A stretch of 64,000 bases of DNA from Starkeya sp. ORNL1 (GCF_012971745.1 NZ_CP048834.1:2480001-2544000), one strand, 5' to 3'; positions 26,470 to 36,758 are shown, counted from the first letter of the stretch. Numbers and translations: made by a program. Notes: generated by a model from the sequence alone, not told the origin.

Positions 26470-26979
26470 TCAGCTCGTGCTCGAGCCCGGCTCCGGCTCG
26501 GGCAGGCTGACATAGATCAGCACCGCCAGCATCGTCATGTAGATGCGGAACGCGGATTGCTGGCCGTTCCAGTCCTTCGACTGCCACATGTCGAAATACT
26601 CGCCCCCGACCACGGTGAAGCCGAGGAAGAAGATCGCGAAGCCGAGACCGACACCGGCAGCCACCAGTCCCTTGGCCTTGGCAAAGCGAGCGCCATTGCG
26701 CAGCGAAAACAGCATATCGAGGGCGGCCAGCGCCAGCAGCACGGCGGTCAGCGCCTCGCCGGCGATGATGGCGGCATAGCCGAGCTTCCACATTTCGGGA
26801 TCGGTGATCGCCCGGCCCACCAGCGCATTGCCGGGGAAGACGGTGTCCATGCTCAGCACATGCTGGACGAAGGCGTAGTTCGATCCGTAATCGACGATAT
26901 TGTCGTAGGCGACGATGCCGACGAAGACGGCAAGCGCCGCCGTCATGAAAGTCTTGGTCAGTCGGACGATGATCATCAA
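26470..26979 (-). CDS. DUF2165 family integral membrane protein
   Basis: 169 residues with four predicted membrane segments and conserved Trp/Gly positions near WQSKDWNGQQSAFR at the C terminus. This matches the DUF2165 pattern. The function is unknown. It is convergent with dedA and divergent from a small ORF. Confidence 0.75.
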   Translation of the reverse strand: MMIIVRLTKTFMTAALAVFVGIVAYDNIVDYGSNYAFVQHVLSMDTVFPGNALVGRAITDPEMWKLGYAAIIAGEALTAVLLALAALDMLFSLRNGARFAKAKGLVAAGVGLGFAIFFLGFTVVGGEYFDMWQSKDWNGQQSAFRIYMTMLAVLIYVSLPEPEPGSSTS

Positions 26980-27017
26980 CTCCCCCGATCGAACGATCCG
27001 AGGCAGAGGAGTACCAC

Positions 27018-27245
27018 GTGAAGATGCGAATCCTGTTAACCTCCAGCGCCCGCGCCTTCGCCGAGGAAAACGGCTGGGTCGATTATCTGGAGGCGTTGCA
27101 GCTCGGCGGCCTGGTGCAGCTCGGCGACCGGCTGGCGCTGACGGACGAGCCGGAACACGATTTCAAGGTGATCCGCCGCCGCATCCAGGTCGGGGCGGAT
27201 GAGCCGGTGCTGGACGTGACGCTGGATTTCCCGGCGCGGGGCTAG
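27018..27245 (+). CDS. Small conserved-looking protein (75 aa)
   Basis: Not recognised. A GTG start at 27018 has an AGAGGAG site 7 bases upstream. The protein mixes hydrophobic and charged residues, with AEENGWVDYLEALQLGGLVQLGD and a basic helix FKVIRRRIQV. It could be a small helical domain or RNA/DNA-binding peptide. Coding character and RBS make it likely real. Confidence 0.6.
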   Translation: MKMRILLTSSARAFAEENGWVDYLEALQLGGLVQLGDRLALTDEPEHDFKVIRRRIQVGADEPVLDVTLDFPARG

Positions 27246-27246
27246 G

Positions 27247-27341
27247 AGTCATCCCGGAACGGCCGCAAGGCCGTATCCGGGATCGCGTGACGATATGGAG
27301 AGCGATCCCGGCTCTACGCTTCGCTTGGCCGGGATGACGCC
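27247..27341. repeat. CATCCCGG-type inverted repeat (family D)
   Basis: AGTCATCCCGGAACGGCC ... GGCCGGGATGACGCC ends are inverted, with inner hairpins CCGGGATCG and CGATCCCGG. Confidence 0.8.
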
Positions 27342-27352
27342 TCCTTGGCAGA

Positions 27353-28471
<1,119 letters not shown>

Positions 28472-28528
28472 CTAGGTTTGTCCGCGCCACGGCACAAGAC
28501 CGGACGCAGCCGGCTTACATCCCTTCGT

Positions 28529-29044
28529 TCACATGCCCTCGGGGCCGCGGCCGATGGCGGCGACGCCGGTGCGCGAGACCTCGACGAGGCCGAGCGGGGC
28601 AAGCAGCGAGACGAACTGGTCGATCTTGTCCGGCTTGCCGGTGATCTCGAACACGAAGCTCTCTAGCGTGGTGTCCACCGTGCGGGCACGGAAACTGTCG
28701 GCGATCAGCAGCGCCTCGCGCCGGCTCTCGCCGGAGCCGCGCACCTTGATCAGCGCCAGCTCGCGCTCCAGCGCCTTGCCGGAGACGGTGAGGTCGATGA
28801 CGCGATGCACCGGCACCAGGCGGTCGAGCTGGCTCTTGATCTGCTCGATGATCATCGGCGCACCGGTGGTGACGATGGTGATGCGCGAGCGATGCGACTC
28901 GTGGCTGACCTCGGAAACCGTGAGGCTGTCGATGTTGTAGCCGCGGCCGGAAAACAGGCCGACGATGCGGGCGAGAACGCCCGGCTCGTTGTCGACGAGC
29001 ATTGAAAGGGTGTGCCGTTCGGCGGGTTCGTTATTCGGGGGCAT
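28529..29044 (-). CDS. ilvH: Acetolactate synthase small subunit IlvH
   Basis: 171 residues; regulatory subunit that binds valine and activates IlvB. The N-terminal ACT domain (about 10-85: HTLSMLVDNEPGVLARIVGLFSGRGYNIDSLTV pattern, split here) and C-terminal ALS_ss domain are both present. It lies between ilvB and ilvC. Confidence 0.96.
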   Translation of the reverse strand: MPPNNEPAERHTLSMLVDNEPGVLARIVGLFSGRGYNIDSLTVSEVSHESHRSRITIVTTGAPMIIEQIKSQLDRLVPVHRVIDLTVSGKALERELALIKVRGSGESRREALLIADSFRARTVDTTLESFVFEITGKPDKIDQFVSLLAPLGLVEVSRTGVAAIGRGPEGM

Positions 29045-29095
29045 GGGAAACTCGATGAGGCGGAAAATACTGGCCGAAGGATCGGTTCTTCTGCT

Positions 29096-29185
29096 CCGTC
29101 ATCCTCGGCCTTGTGCCGAGGATCTCGATTGCTGACAGCGCATCAGAGGCCGAGATGGCCGGGACAAGCCCGGCCATGACGTCGT
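29096..29185. repeat. Intergenic palindromic repeat (family B)
   Basis: CGTCATCCTCGGCCTTGTGCC...GGCCGGGACAAGCCCGGCCATGACG, with inner GGCACAAGGCC-type hairpins. It lies between ilvB and ilvH. Confidence 0.75.
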
Positions 29186-29194
29186 GGATGCGGC

Positions 29195-30955
29195 TCACAC
29201 CAGCATCTTGCCTTCCTCGCTGATGGCCTCGTCCAGCGCCTCGGCATTGTCCGGCAGGATCATCTCGTTGTGCGGCTTGCCCGAGGGGATCATCGGCAGG
29301 CAATTCTCGGTCTTGTCGACCAGGCAGTCGAACAGCACCGGCCGGTTGACGTTCAGCATTTCCTGGATCGCCCCGTCGAGGTCGCCGGGGCGGTGGCAGC
29401 GCAGGCCGACGCCGCCATAGGCTTCCGCCAGCTTCACGAAATCGGGCAGCGATTCCGAATAGGAATGCGAGTAGCGCCCGCCATGCAACAGGTCCTGCCA
29501 CTGCCGGACCATGCCCATATATTCGTTGTTCAGGATGAAGATCTTGACCGGCAAATTGAACTGCAGCGCGGTCGAGAGCTCCTGAAGGCACATCTGGATC
29601 GAGGCCTCGCCGGCAATGTCGATGACAAGGCTTTCCGGATGCGCCACCTGCACACCGATCGCCGCCGGCAGGCCATAGCCCATGGTCCCGAGCCCGCCGG
29701 AGGTCATCCAGCGGTTCGGCTCCTCGAAGTGGAAGTGCTGCGCCGCCCACATCTGGTGCTGGCCGACTTCGGTGGTGATGTAGACGTCCTTGTCCTTCAC
29801 CGCCTCATAAAGCCGCTGGACCGCGAATTGCGGCTTGATGATGTCCTGCGAATTCTGGAACGACAGCGACTTGCGGGCGCGCCAGCGGTCGATCTGGCCC
29901 CACCAGGAGGCGATGGCGCGGCGATCCGGCTCGGCCTTGGTGGCGCGCCAGAGCGTGAGGATGTCCTCCAGCACATGGGCGACATCGCCGATGATCGGCA
30001 CGTCGATCTTGACGTTCTTGTTGATCGAGGACGGATCGATATCGATGTGGATCTTCTTCGAGCCCGGCGAGAACGCATCGAGGCGGCCGGTGATGCGATC
30101 ATCGAAGCGCGCGCCGACGCACAGCATGACGTCGCAGTCGTGCATCGCCATGTTGGCCTCATAGGTGCCATGCATGCCGAGCATACCGAGCCACTGCTTG
30201 TCGGAGGCCGGATAGGCGCCGAGGCCCATCAGCGTCGAGGTCACCGGATAGCCGGCGAGGCGCGCGAACTCGCGCAGCAGCTGGCTGGCGCGCGGGCCGG
30301 AATTGATGACGCCGCCGCCGGTATAGAGGATCGGGCGCTTGGCTTTGGCCAGCAATTCGACCGCGGCGCGCACCTTCTCCGGATCGCCGTTGAGGCGCGG
30401 CTGGTAGGTTTTGTGCTGGATGTTCTCGGGGCCGACATAGATGCCCTTGGCGAACTGCACATCCTTCGGAATGTCGACGACGACCGGGCCGGGACGCCCG
30501 TTCTGCGCGACATAGAAGGCCTCGTGGAGCACCCGCGCCAGGTCGTTGATGTCGCGGACCAGGTAATTGTGCTTGGTGCAGGGCCGGGTGATGCCGACCG
30601 TGTCGCACTCCTGGAAGGCATCCGAGCCGATCAGGTGCGTCGGCACCTGGCCGGTGATGCAGACCAGCGGGATCGAGTCCAGCAGCGCGTCGGTGAGGCC
30701 GGTCACCGCATTGGTGGCGCCGGGGCCGGAGGTCACGAGCACGACGCCGACCTTGCCGGAGGAGCGCGCATAGCCTTCCGCCATGTGCACCGCGCCCTGC
30801 TCGTGGCGCACCAATACGTGGCGCACCTGGTTCTGGTGGAACATCGCGTCATAGATCGGCAGCACCGCGCCGCCGGGATAGCCGAACATGTGTTCGACGC
30901 CCTGATCGATCAGGGCCTGCATCACCATTTCGGCGCCGGTCATTTCGCGCATCAT
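29195..30955 (-). CDS. ilvB: Acetolactate synthase large subunit IlvB
   Basis: 586 residues; TPP/FAD-dependent enzyme joining pyruvate to pyruvate or 2-oxobutyrate. GYPGGAVLPIYDAM near the N terminus and the TPP loop GLGTMGYGLPAAIG are seen, followed by VIDIAGEASIQM. The residue normally Asp in the GDG-type metal motif is Glu here, a conservative change. The C-terminal region GGRYSHSYSESLPDFV is typical. The ATG at 30955 has a GAGGAAAAAGG site. A leader peptide and attenuator lie upstream. Confidence 0.96.
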   Translation of the reverse strand: MMREMTGAEMVMQALIDQGVEHMFGYPGGAVLPIYDAMFHQNQVRHVLVRHEQGAVHMAEGYARSSGKVGVVLVTSGPGATNAVTGLTDALLDSIPLVCITGQVPTHLIGSDAFQECDTVGITRPCTKHNYLVRDINDLARVLHEAFYVAQNGRPGPVVVDIPKDVQFAKGIYVGPENIQHKTYQPRLNGDPEKVRAAVELLAKAKRPILYTGGGVINSGPRASQLLREFARLAGYPVTSTLMGLGAYPASDKQWLGMLGMHGTYEANMAMHDCDVMLCVGARFDDRITGRLDAFSPGSKKIHIDIDPSSINKNVKIDVPIIGDVAHVLEDILTLWRATKAEPDRRAIASWWGQIDRWRARKSLSFQNSQDIIKPQFAVQRLYEAVKDKDVYITTEVGQHQMWAAQHFHFEEPNRWMTSGGLGTMGYGLPAAIGVQVAHPESLVIDIAGEASIQMCLQELSTALQFNLPVKIFILNNEYMGMVRQWQDLLHGGRYSHSYSESLPDFVKLAEAYGGVGLRCHRPGDLDGAIQEMLNVNRPVLFDCLVDKTENCLPMIPSGKPHNEMILPDNAEALDEAISEEGKMLV

Positions 30956-30997
30956 GGCCTTTTTCCTCGTTACGCCTTCAGGTTTTCTCTGGTCCGG

Positions 30998-31023
30998 AAA
31001 ATCAAAAGGCCCCGTCAGGGGCC
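30998..31023 (-). terminator. Transcription attenuator of the ilvBHC operon
   Basis: On the minus strand GGCCCC-TGAC-GGGGCC is followed by TTTTGATTTT. The hairpin lies between the leader peptide and ilvB, as in attenuated amino-acid operons. Confidence 0.75.
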
Positions 31024-31059
31024 CTCTTTCGCGCGTCACCTCGTTTACGGAACCGCCCC

Positions 31060-31119
31060 TCAGGCGAGTTCCGCGGCGACGCGCCGTCCTACGAGAATAA
31101 GCGAAATAATCTTGCGCAT
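31060..31119 (-). CDS. ilv operon leader peptide
   Basis: A 19-residue peptide, MRKIISLILVGRRVAAELA. Ten of the residues are Ile, Leu, Val or Ala, clustered as IISLILV. A GGAG site sits upstream of the ATG and an attenuator hairpin sits downstream. Ribosome stalling at these codons when Ile/Leu/Val-tRNA is scarce would allow ilvBHC read-through. The gene is too short for standard callers. Confidence 0.8.
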   Translation of the reverse strand: MRKIISLILVGRRVAAELA

Positions 31120-31150
31120 TGCCGCGCCGCTCCTTCGTAAAGTTGCGCGA

Positions 31151-31179
31151 CCTCTACAGGCGTAGCGGGCGCGCGTCAA
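31151..31179 (-). promoter_or_regulatory. Promoter of the ilv leader/operon
   Basis: TTGACG (31179-31174), 17 bases, TAGAGG (31156-31151), just upstream of the leader peptide's ribosome site. Confidence 0.55.
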
Positions 31180-31257
31180 GCTATGTGCCTGAGATTGGGC
31201 AGAGTGTCGAACAATCAAGCACTTTTCGTGGCGTCCCGCCCCCGCTATACCGCATTG

Positions 31258-31312
31258 CACATTGGATCATGATGCCGAAAAGTGCGAAGTGGTTTTCGGC
31301 CGCCATCATGTT
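31258..31312. repeat. Short palindromic repeat of the ATCATG/GAAAAGTG type
   Basis: GGATCATGATGCCGAAAAGTGCG and its mirrored GGTTTTCGGCCGCCATCATG form an imperfect inverted repeat. Similar units are widespread in rhizobial genomes. It lies between the ilv promoter and dapB; nothing else is seen in that gap. Confidence 0.6.
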
Positions 31313-31387
31313 CCGGCCTGTTGGTAATCGACCATTTTTCATGAGTTCGGACCACCCGAATTCATCCTGGTCGTAGGGAGCGCAAGC

Positions 31388-32203
31388 ATGTCGCAAATGC
31401 GGCTGGTGATCGTCGGCGCGGGCGGGCGCATGGGGCGCACCCTGATCCGCGCCGTCGCCGAGGCGCCCGATCTCGCACTGGCCGGGGCGATCGAGCCGCA
31501 GGGCAGCGCGCTCCTCGGCCAGGATGCCGGTGCCCTGGCCGGCCTGCCGCCGCTCGGCGTCACCGTCACCGACGACGCGCTGCCGTTGTTCGCCGCGGCC
31601 GAAGGCGTGATCGACTTTACCGTGCCGGCAGCCTCGCTCGGCTTCGCCGCGCTCGCCGCGCAGGCCCGCATCGCCCATGTCATCGGCACCACCGGCTTCA
31701 CGCCGGAGGACGAGGCCAAGGTGGAGGCGGCGGCCCGTCACGCCACCATCGTCAAATCCGGCAATATGAGCCTCGGCGTCAATCTGCTAGCCGCGCTGGT
31801 CAAGCGGGTGGCGGCGACGCTCGACGACAGCTTCGACATCGAGATTGTCGAGATGCACCACAACCGCAAGATCGACGCTCCTTCCGGCACCGCGCTGCTG
31901 CTCGGCGAGGCGGCGGCGCGCGGGCGTGGCGTCGAGATCGGCACGCAGGGCGTGTTCGCCCGGCACGGCGTCACCGGCGCGCGCAAGGCCGGCGATATCG
32001 GCTTTGCCGCGCTGCGGGGCGGCACCGTGGTCGGCGAGCACAATGTGATCTTTGCCGGCCCGGCCGAGCGCATCGAGCTGGCGCACAAGGCCGAGGACCG
32101 CATGATCTTCGCCCGCGGCGCGCTCGCCGCGGCCCGCTGGGCCCGCGGACGCAAGCCCGGGCTGTATTCCATGGCCGACGTGCTCGGTCTTCACGACATT
32201 TGA
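31388..32203 (+). CDS. dapB: 4-hydroxy-tetrahydrodipicolinate reductase DapB
   Basis: 271 residues; NAD(P)H reductase in lysine/diaminopimelate synthesis. The nucleotide-binding start is [23 protein letters not shown] and the catalytic [15 protein letters not shown] are intact. The following gpmA lies 53 bases downstream. Confidence 0.96.
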   Translation: MSQMRLVIVGAGGRMGRTLIRAVAEAPDLALAGAIEPQGSALLGQDAGALAGLPPLGVTVTDDALPLFAAAEGVIDFTVPAASLGFAALAAQARIAHVIGTTGFTPEDEAKVEAAARHATIVKSGNMSLGVNLLAALVKRVAATLDDSFDIEIVEMHHNRKIDAPSGTALLLGEAAARGRGVEIGTQGVFARHGVTGARKAGDIGFAALRGGTVVGEHNVIFAGPAERIELAHKAEDRMIFARGALAAARWARGRKPGLYSMADVLGLHDI

Positions 32204-32256
32204 GAGACCTATCCGCCGACTTGTCCGATGATGCAGCCCCGACCGGAGAATGCCCG

Positions 32257-32880
32257 ATGCCAGACCGCCTTCTCGTGCTCGTCCGCCACGGCCAGAGTGA
32301 GTGGAACCTCAAGAACCTGTTCACCGGCTGGCGCGACCCCGATCTGACGCCGGTCGGCATCGACGAGGCGATCGCCGCCGGCAAGCGGCTGCGCGCCGAG
32401 GGCTATAGCTTCAATGTCGCCTTCACCTCGAACCTGTCGCGCGCCCAGAAGACGCTCGACCTCATGCTCGAGCAGATGGGCGAGACCAACATCCCGATCA
32501 TCTGCGACGAAGCGCTGAACGAGCGCGACTATGGCGACCTCTCCGGCCTCAACAAGGACGAGGCCCGCGTCAAATGGGGCGAGGAGCAGGTGCATCTCTG
32601 GCGCCGGTCCTATGACGTGCCGCCGCCCGGCGGCGAAAGCCTGCGCGATACGGTGGCGCGCACCCTGCCCTATTACGTCAAGGAGATCCTGCCCCGCGTG
32701 CTGAATGGCGAGCGGGTGCTGGTGGCAGCCCACGGCAACTCGCTGCGCGCCCTCATCATGGTGCTGGAGAAGCTGTCCCCGCAGGGCATCATGAAGCGCG
32801 AGCTCGCGACCGGCGTGCCGGTGATCTATCACCTCAACCCGGATTCCACCGTGGCCGAGAAGCTCGACCTCGCGGCCTGA
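32257..32880 (+). CDS. gpmA: 2,3-bisphosphoglycerate-dependent phosphoglycerate mutase GpmA
   Basis: 207 residues; interconverts 3- and 2-phosphoglycerate. The phospho-histidine motif [10 protein letters not shown] is at the N terminus, and the second His is in [10 protein letters not shown]. The short form (about 207 residues) is standard in alphaproteobacteria. The ATG at 32257 was chosen because upstream codons overlap dapB. Confidence 0.95.
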   Translation: MPDRLLVLVRHGQSEWNLKNLFTGWRDPDLTPVGIDEAIAAGKRLRAEGYSFNVAFTSNLSRAQKTLDLMLEQMGETNIPIICDEALNERDYGDLSGLNKDEARVKWGEEQVHLWRRSYDVPPPGGESLRDTVARTLPYYVKEILPRVLNGERVLVAAHGNSLRALIMVLEKLSPQGIMKRELATGVPVIYHLNPDSTVAEKLDLAA

Positions 32881-32890
32881 GGCTTTCTCC

Positions 32891-33406
32891 ATGGTGGACA
32901 TCATCCGCCTCGACGGCCCGGCGGCGCGGGACGCCGTTCCCGCGCTCACCGACGTGCTGATCGATTGCGTCGAGGGCGGTGCCTCGGTCAGCTTCATGTG
33001 GCCGCTGGCGCGCGAGAAGGCCGAGGCCTTCTGGCACGGCGTCGCCGATGGCGTCGCCCGCGGCGACCGGGTGCTGCTGGTGGCGCGCGCGGATGGCGAG
33101 ATCGTCGGCACGGTGCAGATGGTTTTTGCCGGGCCGGAGAACCAGCCGCATCGCGGCGATATCGCCAAGATGCTGGTGAAGCGCACGGCAAGGCGCACGG
33201 GCCTCGGCGCGGCGCTGATGGACGCCGCCGAGCGGGCGGCACGCGAGGCCGGCCTGACGCTCTTGATCCTCGATACCACGTCGGGACTTGCCGCCGACCG
33301 GCTCTATCGCCGGCTCGGCTGGGTGCCGTTCGGCGAAGTGCCCGGCCACGCGCTGATGCCGGACGGGGCGTCCTCGGACACGACGTTCTTCTACAAAGCG
33401 CTGTAG
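32891..33406 (+). CDS. GNAT-family N-acetyltransferase
   Basis: 171 residues; a GCN5-like acetyltransferase. The acetyl-CoA loop is in RRTGLGAALMDAAERAA, and the strand VLLVARADGEIVGTVQM is typical. The substrate is unknown. It follows gpmA by 10 bases. Confidence 0.88.
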   Translation: MVDIIRLDGPAARDAVPALTDVLIDCVEGGASVSFMWPLAREKAEAFWHGVADGVARGDRVLLVARADGEIVGTVQMVFAGPENQPHRGDIAKMLVKRTARRTGLGAALMDAAERAAREAGLTLLILDTTSGLAADRLYRRLGWVPFGEVPGHALMPDGASSDTTFFYKAL

Positions 33407-33410
33407 CACG

Positions 33411-33533
33411 CACTCGTGAGCATCCTTCGAGGCCCGGCTTTGCCGGGCGCCTCAGGATGAGGTTCATCAATAAAGAACAACCTCATCCTGAGGTGCTCGC
33501 GCAGCGAGCCTCGAAGGATGTTCACGCAGAGCG
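33411..33533. repeat. Paired palindromic repeat (family A), head-to-head
   Basis: GAGCATCCTTCGAGGCCC...CTCAGGATGAGG and the inverted CCTCATCCTGAGG...CCTCGAAGGATG, separated by 20 bases of AT-rich sequence. It lies between two convergent genes. Confidence 0.88.
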
Positions 33534-33536
33534 CGC

Positions 33537-34505
33537 TCAGATCCCCCCGACGCAGCCCGCTTCCCAGCCGAGTATCGCCCGCTTGCGGGTGAGGCCCCAA
33601 TGATAGCCGGTGAGATCGCCGTTCTTGCCGAGCACGCGATGGCACGGCACCACGAAGCTCATCGGGTTCTTGCCCACCGCGGCGCCGACCGCGCGCGCCG
33701 CCTTGGGCGAGCACACATGGCCGGCAATGTCGGAATAGGTGGTGGCCTTGCCCATCGGGATGCGCATCAGCGTCTCCCATACCCGCACCTCGAAATCGGT
33801 GCCGATGAAGACGATCCGTAGCGGATCGTCCGGGCGCCAGGTGGTGGTGTCGAAGATGCGCGCCGCATAGGGGCCGGTGGCGATCGGGTCCTCGACATAG
33901 AGCGCGTTTGGCCAGCGTTTGCGCATGTCGGCAAGCGCGGCATCCTCCTCGCCCTCGTCGGCGAAGGCGAGGCCGCAGAGGCCGCGCGGCGAGACCATGG
34001 CGAGCGCGGTGCCGAACGGCGAGGGATGGAAGCCCCAGCGGATGACGAGGCCGGCGGCGCCGGTCTTCCATTCGCCGGGCGAGAGCGACTCGTGCACCAC
34101 GAACAGATCGTGCAGCCGCCCCGGGCCGGACAGGCCCAGCTCATAGGCGGCATCGAGCACATTGTCGCTTTCCGAGAGCACGCGTCGCGCGGCATCGAGC
34201 GTCACCGCCTGAAGGAAATCCTTCGGGGTGAGCCCGCACCAGCGGCGGAACAGGTCGGTAAGGGTGCGCGGCGTCACGCCGGCGGCGCGGGCAATGAGCT
34301 CCACCTCCGGCTGGTCGCGGAAATTGCGGTTCACGAATTCCACGGCCCGGCGCACCACCTCATAGTCGGCAGATGCGATGTGGAGCGGGTAGGCTTGATC
34401 GAAATTCGGGGCGAGCACGGCATGATCCTCCTGCTGCTTGCCCCATGTGACCATCTGGCGACGATGGGGGCCACCCGATTCCGCCCGAGTGCCGAACCCG
34501 GTCAT
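33537..34505 (-). CDS. AraC-type regulator / methylated-DNA-cysteine methyltransferase (Ada-like)
   Basis: 322 residues; probably both a regulator and a direct O6-methylguanine repair protein. Residues about 50-150 form an AraC HTH domain; 155-320 form the methyltransferase with the PCHRV active site (Cys288). The N-terminal zinc-binding phosphotriester domain of E. coli Ada is absent, so methyl-phosphotriester sensing is probably missing. It is preceded by DUF2244 on the same strand. Confidence 0.88.
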   Translation of the reverse strand: MTGFGTRAESGGPHRRQMVTWGKQQEDHAVLAPNFDQAYPLHIASADYEVVRRAVEFVNRNFRDQPEVELIARAAGVTPRTLTDLFRRWCGLTPKDFLQAVTLDAARRVLSESDNVLDAAYELGLSGPGRLHDLFVVHESLSPGEWKTGAAGLVIRWGFHPSPFGTALAMVSPRGLCGLAFADEGEEDAALADMRKRWPNALYVEDPIATGPYAARIFDTTTWRPDDPLRIVFIGTDFEVRVWETLMRIPMGKATTYSDIAGHVCSPKAARAVGAAVGKNPMSFVVPCHRVLGKNGDLTGYHWGLTRKRAILGWEAGCVGGI

Positions 34506-34548
34506 GGCGCGCCCCTCATATGGTGCTGCGCGGCACGCCGCGCGCCCT

Positions 34549-35112
34549 TCAAATAGTACTGCGCGGCACGCCGCGCTTCGCCTCGGCGAGCGCGCCGGTG
34601 AGGCCGCTCGCCAGTTCCTCGCGCTGCTGCTGGTGCAGGAAGGAGCCGACTTCGGTGCCGATGCCGCGCGAGCGCAGCGTCAGCCGCTCTATGCCGAACT
34701 CCTCATGGCGCTGGGCCTCCAGCCGGGTCCAGAGCGGGTTCATCGCGGTCTCGTCCTCATCGCCATTGGCCGCCACCTTGCGCACGGTGAGCAGGCTCGG
34801 CGTCACGGTGATCTCCTCCCGCGCCTTGGCGTCGCGGAAATTCACCCGGAAGGCGAGATAGATCAGCAGCACGTCGATCCCGAACATGCCGAACACCGGC
34901 CAGGCTCCCATCATCAGGAAGGCCATGCCGCAGATGAAGCTGACGCCGCTGACCAGCAGCATCACGATGGTGAAGCCCTTGCGATTCAGCGAGCGGTAGG
35001 GCGTCAACGTCGCCGCATAGAGCATCGGCTCGGCAGTCGCCGGCTCTAGGCTTGCCGCCGGACGGGGCGGCAAGGTCGGCAGATGCGAGCGCGGGCCTCT
35101 GGCGATGGTCAT
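34549..35112 (-). CDS. DUF2244 membrane protein
   Basis: 187 residues. Two membrane segments (about 45-95) follow a Pro-rich head, and LTPYRSLNRKGF just before them fits DUF2244. The C-terminal half has charged strands. The function is unknown. It starts 22 bases from nth, which is divergent. Confidence 0.8.
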   Translation of the reverse strand: MTIARGPRSHLPTLPPRPAASLEPATAEPMLYAATLTPYRSLNRKGFTIVMLLVSGVSFICGMAFLMMGAWPVFGMFGIDVLLIYLAFRVNFRDAKAREEITVTPSLLTVRKVAANGDEDETAMNPLWTRLEAQRHEEFGIERLTLRSRGIGTEVGSFLHQQQREELASGLTGALAEAKRGVPRSTI

Positions 35113-35134
35113 CGCCCGTCATTATACGTCAAAC

Positions 35135-35896
35135 ATGGCCAGACGCGCGAAGGATTCGACCGCCGCGGTGCCCGCGAGCGCGGAGGTGGTGATGCGCGCG
35201 CGCCGGCGCGCCGTGGCCAATGCGGCGGCCGCCGAGCGTGGGCGCACCATCAAGCGCTGGTCGAGAAAGGAAGTGGTCGAGGCCTTCACCCGCTTCGAGG
35301 CGGCCAATCCCGAACCCAAGGGCGAACTGGAGCACGCCGACCCGTTCACCTTGCTGGTCGCAGTGGTGCTCTCGGCGCAGGCGACGGATGCCGGCGTCAA
35401 CAAGGCAACGCGCGGCCTGTTTGCCGCGGCGCCGACGCCCGGGGCGATGGTCGCGCTCGGCGAAGAAGGCGTCTCGAAACATATTCGCACCCTCGGCCTC
35501 TTTCGCGGCAAGGCGAAGAATGTGGTCGAGCTGTCGCGTCTGCTCATCGCGAAGCATGGCGGGCAAGTGCCCAGGGACCGCGAGGCGCTGGAAGCGTTGC
35601 CCGGGGTCGGGCGCAAGACGGCGAACGTCGTGCTCAACATCGCCTTCGGCGAGCCGACCATCGCGGTCGACACCCATCTGTTCCGGGTGGCCAATCGCAC
35701 CGGGCTGGCGCCGGGCAAGAACCCACTCGAGGTCGAACTGGGGCTGCTGAAGACGATTCCCCCTCGCTTCAAGCTGCACGCCCATCACTGGCTGATCCTG
35801 CACGGGCGCTATGTCTGCAAGGCGCTCCGTCCGGACTGCCCGGGTTGCCTGATCAACGATCTGTGCCGATGGCCGGAGAAGACCGTGCCGCGCTAG
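35135..35896 (+). CDS. nth: Endonuclease III
   Basis: 253 residues; DNA glycosylase/AP lyase that removes oxidised pyrimidines. The helix-hairpin-helix LPGVGRKTANVV holds catalytic Lys161, and the catalytic Asp179 is in AVDTHLFRV. The 4Fe-4S cluster uses Cys228, Cys235, Cys238 and Cys244 (C-x6-C-x2-C-x5-C). An N-terminal extension of about 40 basic residues precedes the core. Its 3' end overlaps the convergent neighbour by 44 bases. Confidence 0.95.
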   Translation: MARRAKDSTAAVPASAEVVMRARRRAVANAAAAERGRTIKRWSRKEVVEAFTRFEAANPEPKGELEHADPFTLLVAVVLSAQATDAGVNKATRGLFAAAPTPGAMVALGEEGVSKHIRTLGLFRGKAKNVVELSRLLIAKHGGQVPRDREALEALPGVGRKTANVVLNIAFGEPTIAVDTHLFRVANRTGLAPGKNPLEVELGLLKTIPPRFKLHAHHWLILHGRYVCKALRPDCPGCLINDLCRWPEKTVPR

Positions 35897-36569
35897 GGAC
35901 CGCGCGGGCACCGAGCGGCGCCAGCCGCTTGTGCAGCCGCACCATGAAGATGGTGGCGAACACCGGGGTGACGAGGTTCAGGATCGGCACCGACACCACC
36001 AGCGCGATGATCAGTCCGGCGAGGAAGATCGTCACCGAATGGCGCCGGCGCAGCGCCGCGGCTTCTTCCTCGCTGCGGTAGCGCATCGCCGCGAGCTGGA
36101 AATATTCGCGGCCGAGCAGATAGCCGTTGGCCACATAGAACACGATGAGGTTCACGCCCGGCACCAGCAGCAACAGCAGCGCGACGATGTTCACCAGCAG
36201 CGTGACGCCGAAGAAGCGGATGCTGAGCCAGATGGAGCGCGCGACGGGCAGCGGCTTGCCTTCCGGCTCGTGCGGGAAATCGGTGCGCTCCACCTGCGCG
36301 GCGACATCGTCGAGGAACAGGCCGGCGATCAGCGAGGTGACCGGCGGCACCAGGAACACGCCGCCGACGATGAGGCCGAGCGCGGCGACGATGTCGATCA
36401 GCGTCTCCGCCCAGCCCCAGCTGAGATTGACGAAATGTGCCAGCGCAGTCTGCGCTATGATGCCGAGCACGATGACCAGCCCGATGGCGAGCCCGACCGA
36501 GCGCAGCAGCACGCGGCGATATTCCGGCGTGAAGGTCTGGGTGAAGGCGGTGACGGCAGCATGGAGCAT
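35853..36569 (-). CDS. CysZ/EI24-like membrane protein
   Basis: 238 residues with about four long membrane segments. The EI24/CysZ pattern is visible around NGYLLGREYFQLAAMRY. CysZ proteins take up sulfate; this annotation is by family similarity only. The stop overlaps nth. Confidence 0.75.
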   Translation of the reverse strand: MLHAAVTAFTQTFTPEYRRVLLRSVGLAIGLVIVLGIIAQTALAHFVNLSWGWAETLIDIVAALGLIVGGVFLVPPVTSLIAGLFLDDVAAQVERTDFPHEPEGKPLPVARSIWLSIRFFGVTLLVNIVALLLLLVPGVNLIVFYVANGYLLGREYFQLAAMRYRSEEEAAALRRRHSVTIFLAGLIIALVVSVPILNLVTPVFATIFMVRLHKRLAPLGARAVPSAARSSPAIGTDR

Positions 36570-36645
36570 GTCGGTTTCCCGGCGCGAGGTCGCTCCTAGG
36601 TAAGCGGGAGTGGGGCGCGGCTCAAGCGGGAGGGGTGTTCAGAGG

Positions 36646-36758
36646 CGAGCATCCTTCGAGGCCGCCTGCGGCGGCACCTCAGGATGAGGTCGCACTTTCA
36701 GATCAACCTCATCCTGAGGTGCGAGCGTAGCGATCCTCGAAGGATGCTGACACCGAGC
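36646..36758. repeat. Paired palindromic repeat (family A), head-to-head
   Basis: GAGCATCCTTCGAGGCCGCC...CCTCAGGATGAGG and inverted CCTCATCCTGAGG...CCTCGAAGGATGC. It occupies the left part of the 36570-36965 gene-free gap. Confidence 0.88.

Noticed and set aside
25883..26791. 302-codon minus-strand frame across dedA and DUF2165
   Set aside because: It covers two well-supported membrane genes and has no family signature.
29270..31165. Long open frame on the plus strand opposite ilvB (631 codons)
   Set aside because: It is the mirror of ilvB and rich in His/Arg/Gly as expected from high-GC codon bias; no family match, and ilvB is clearly real.
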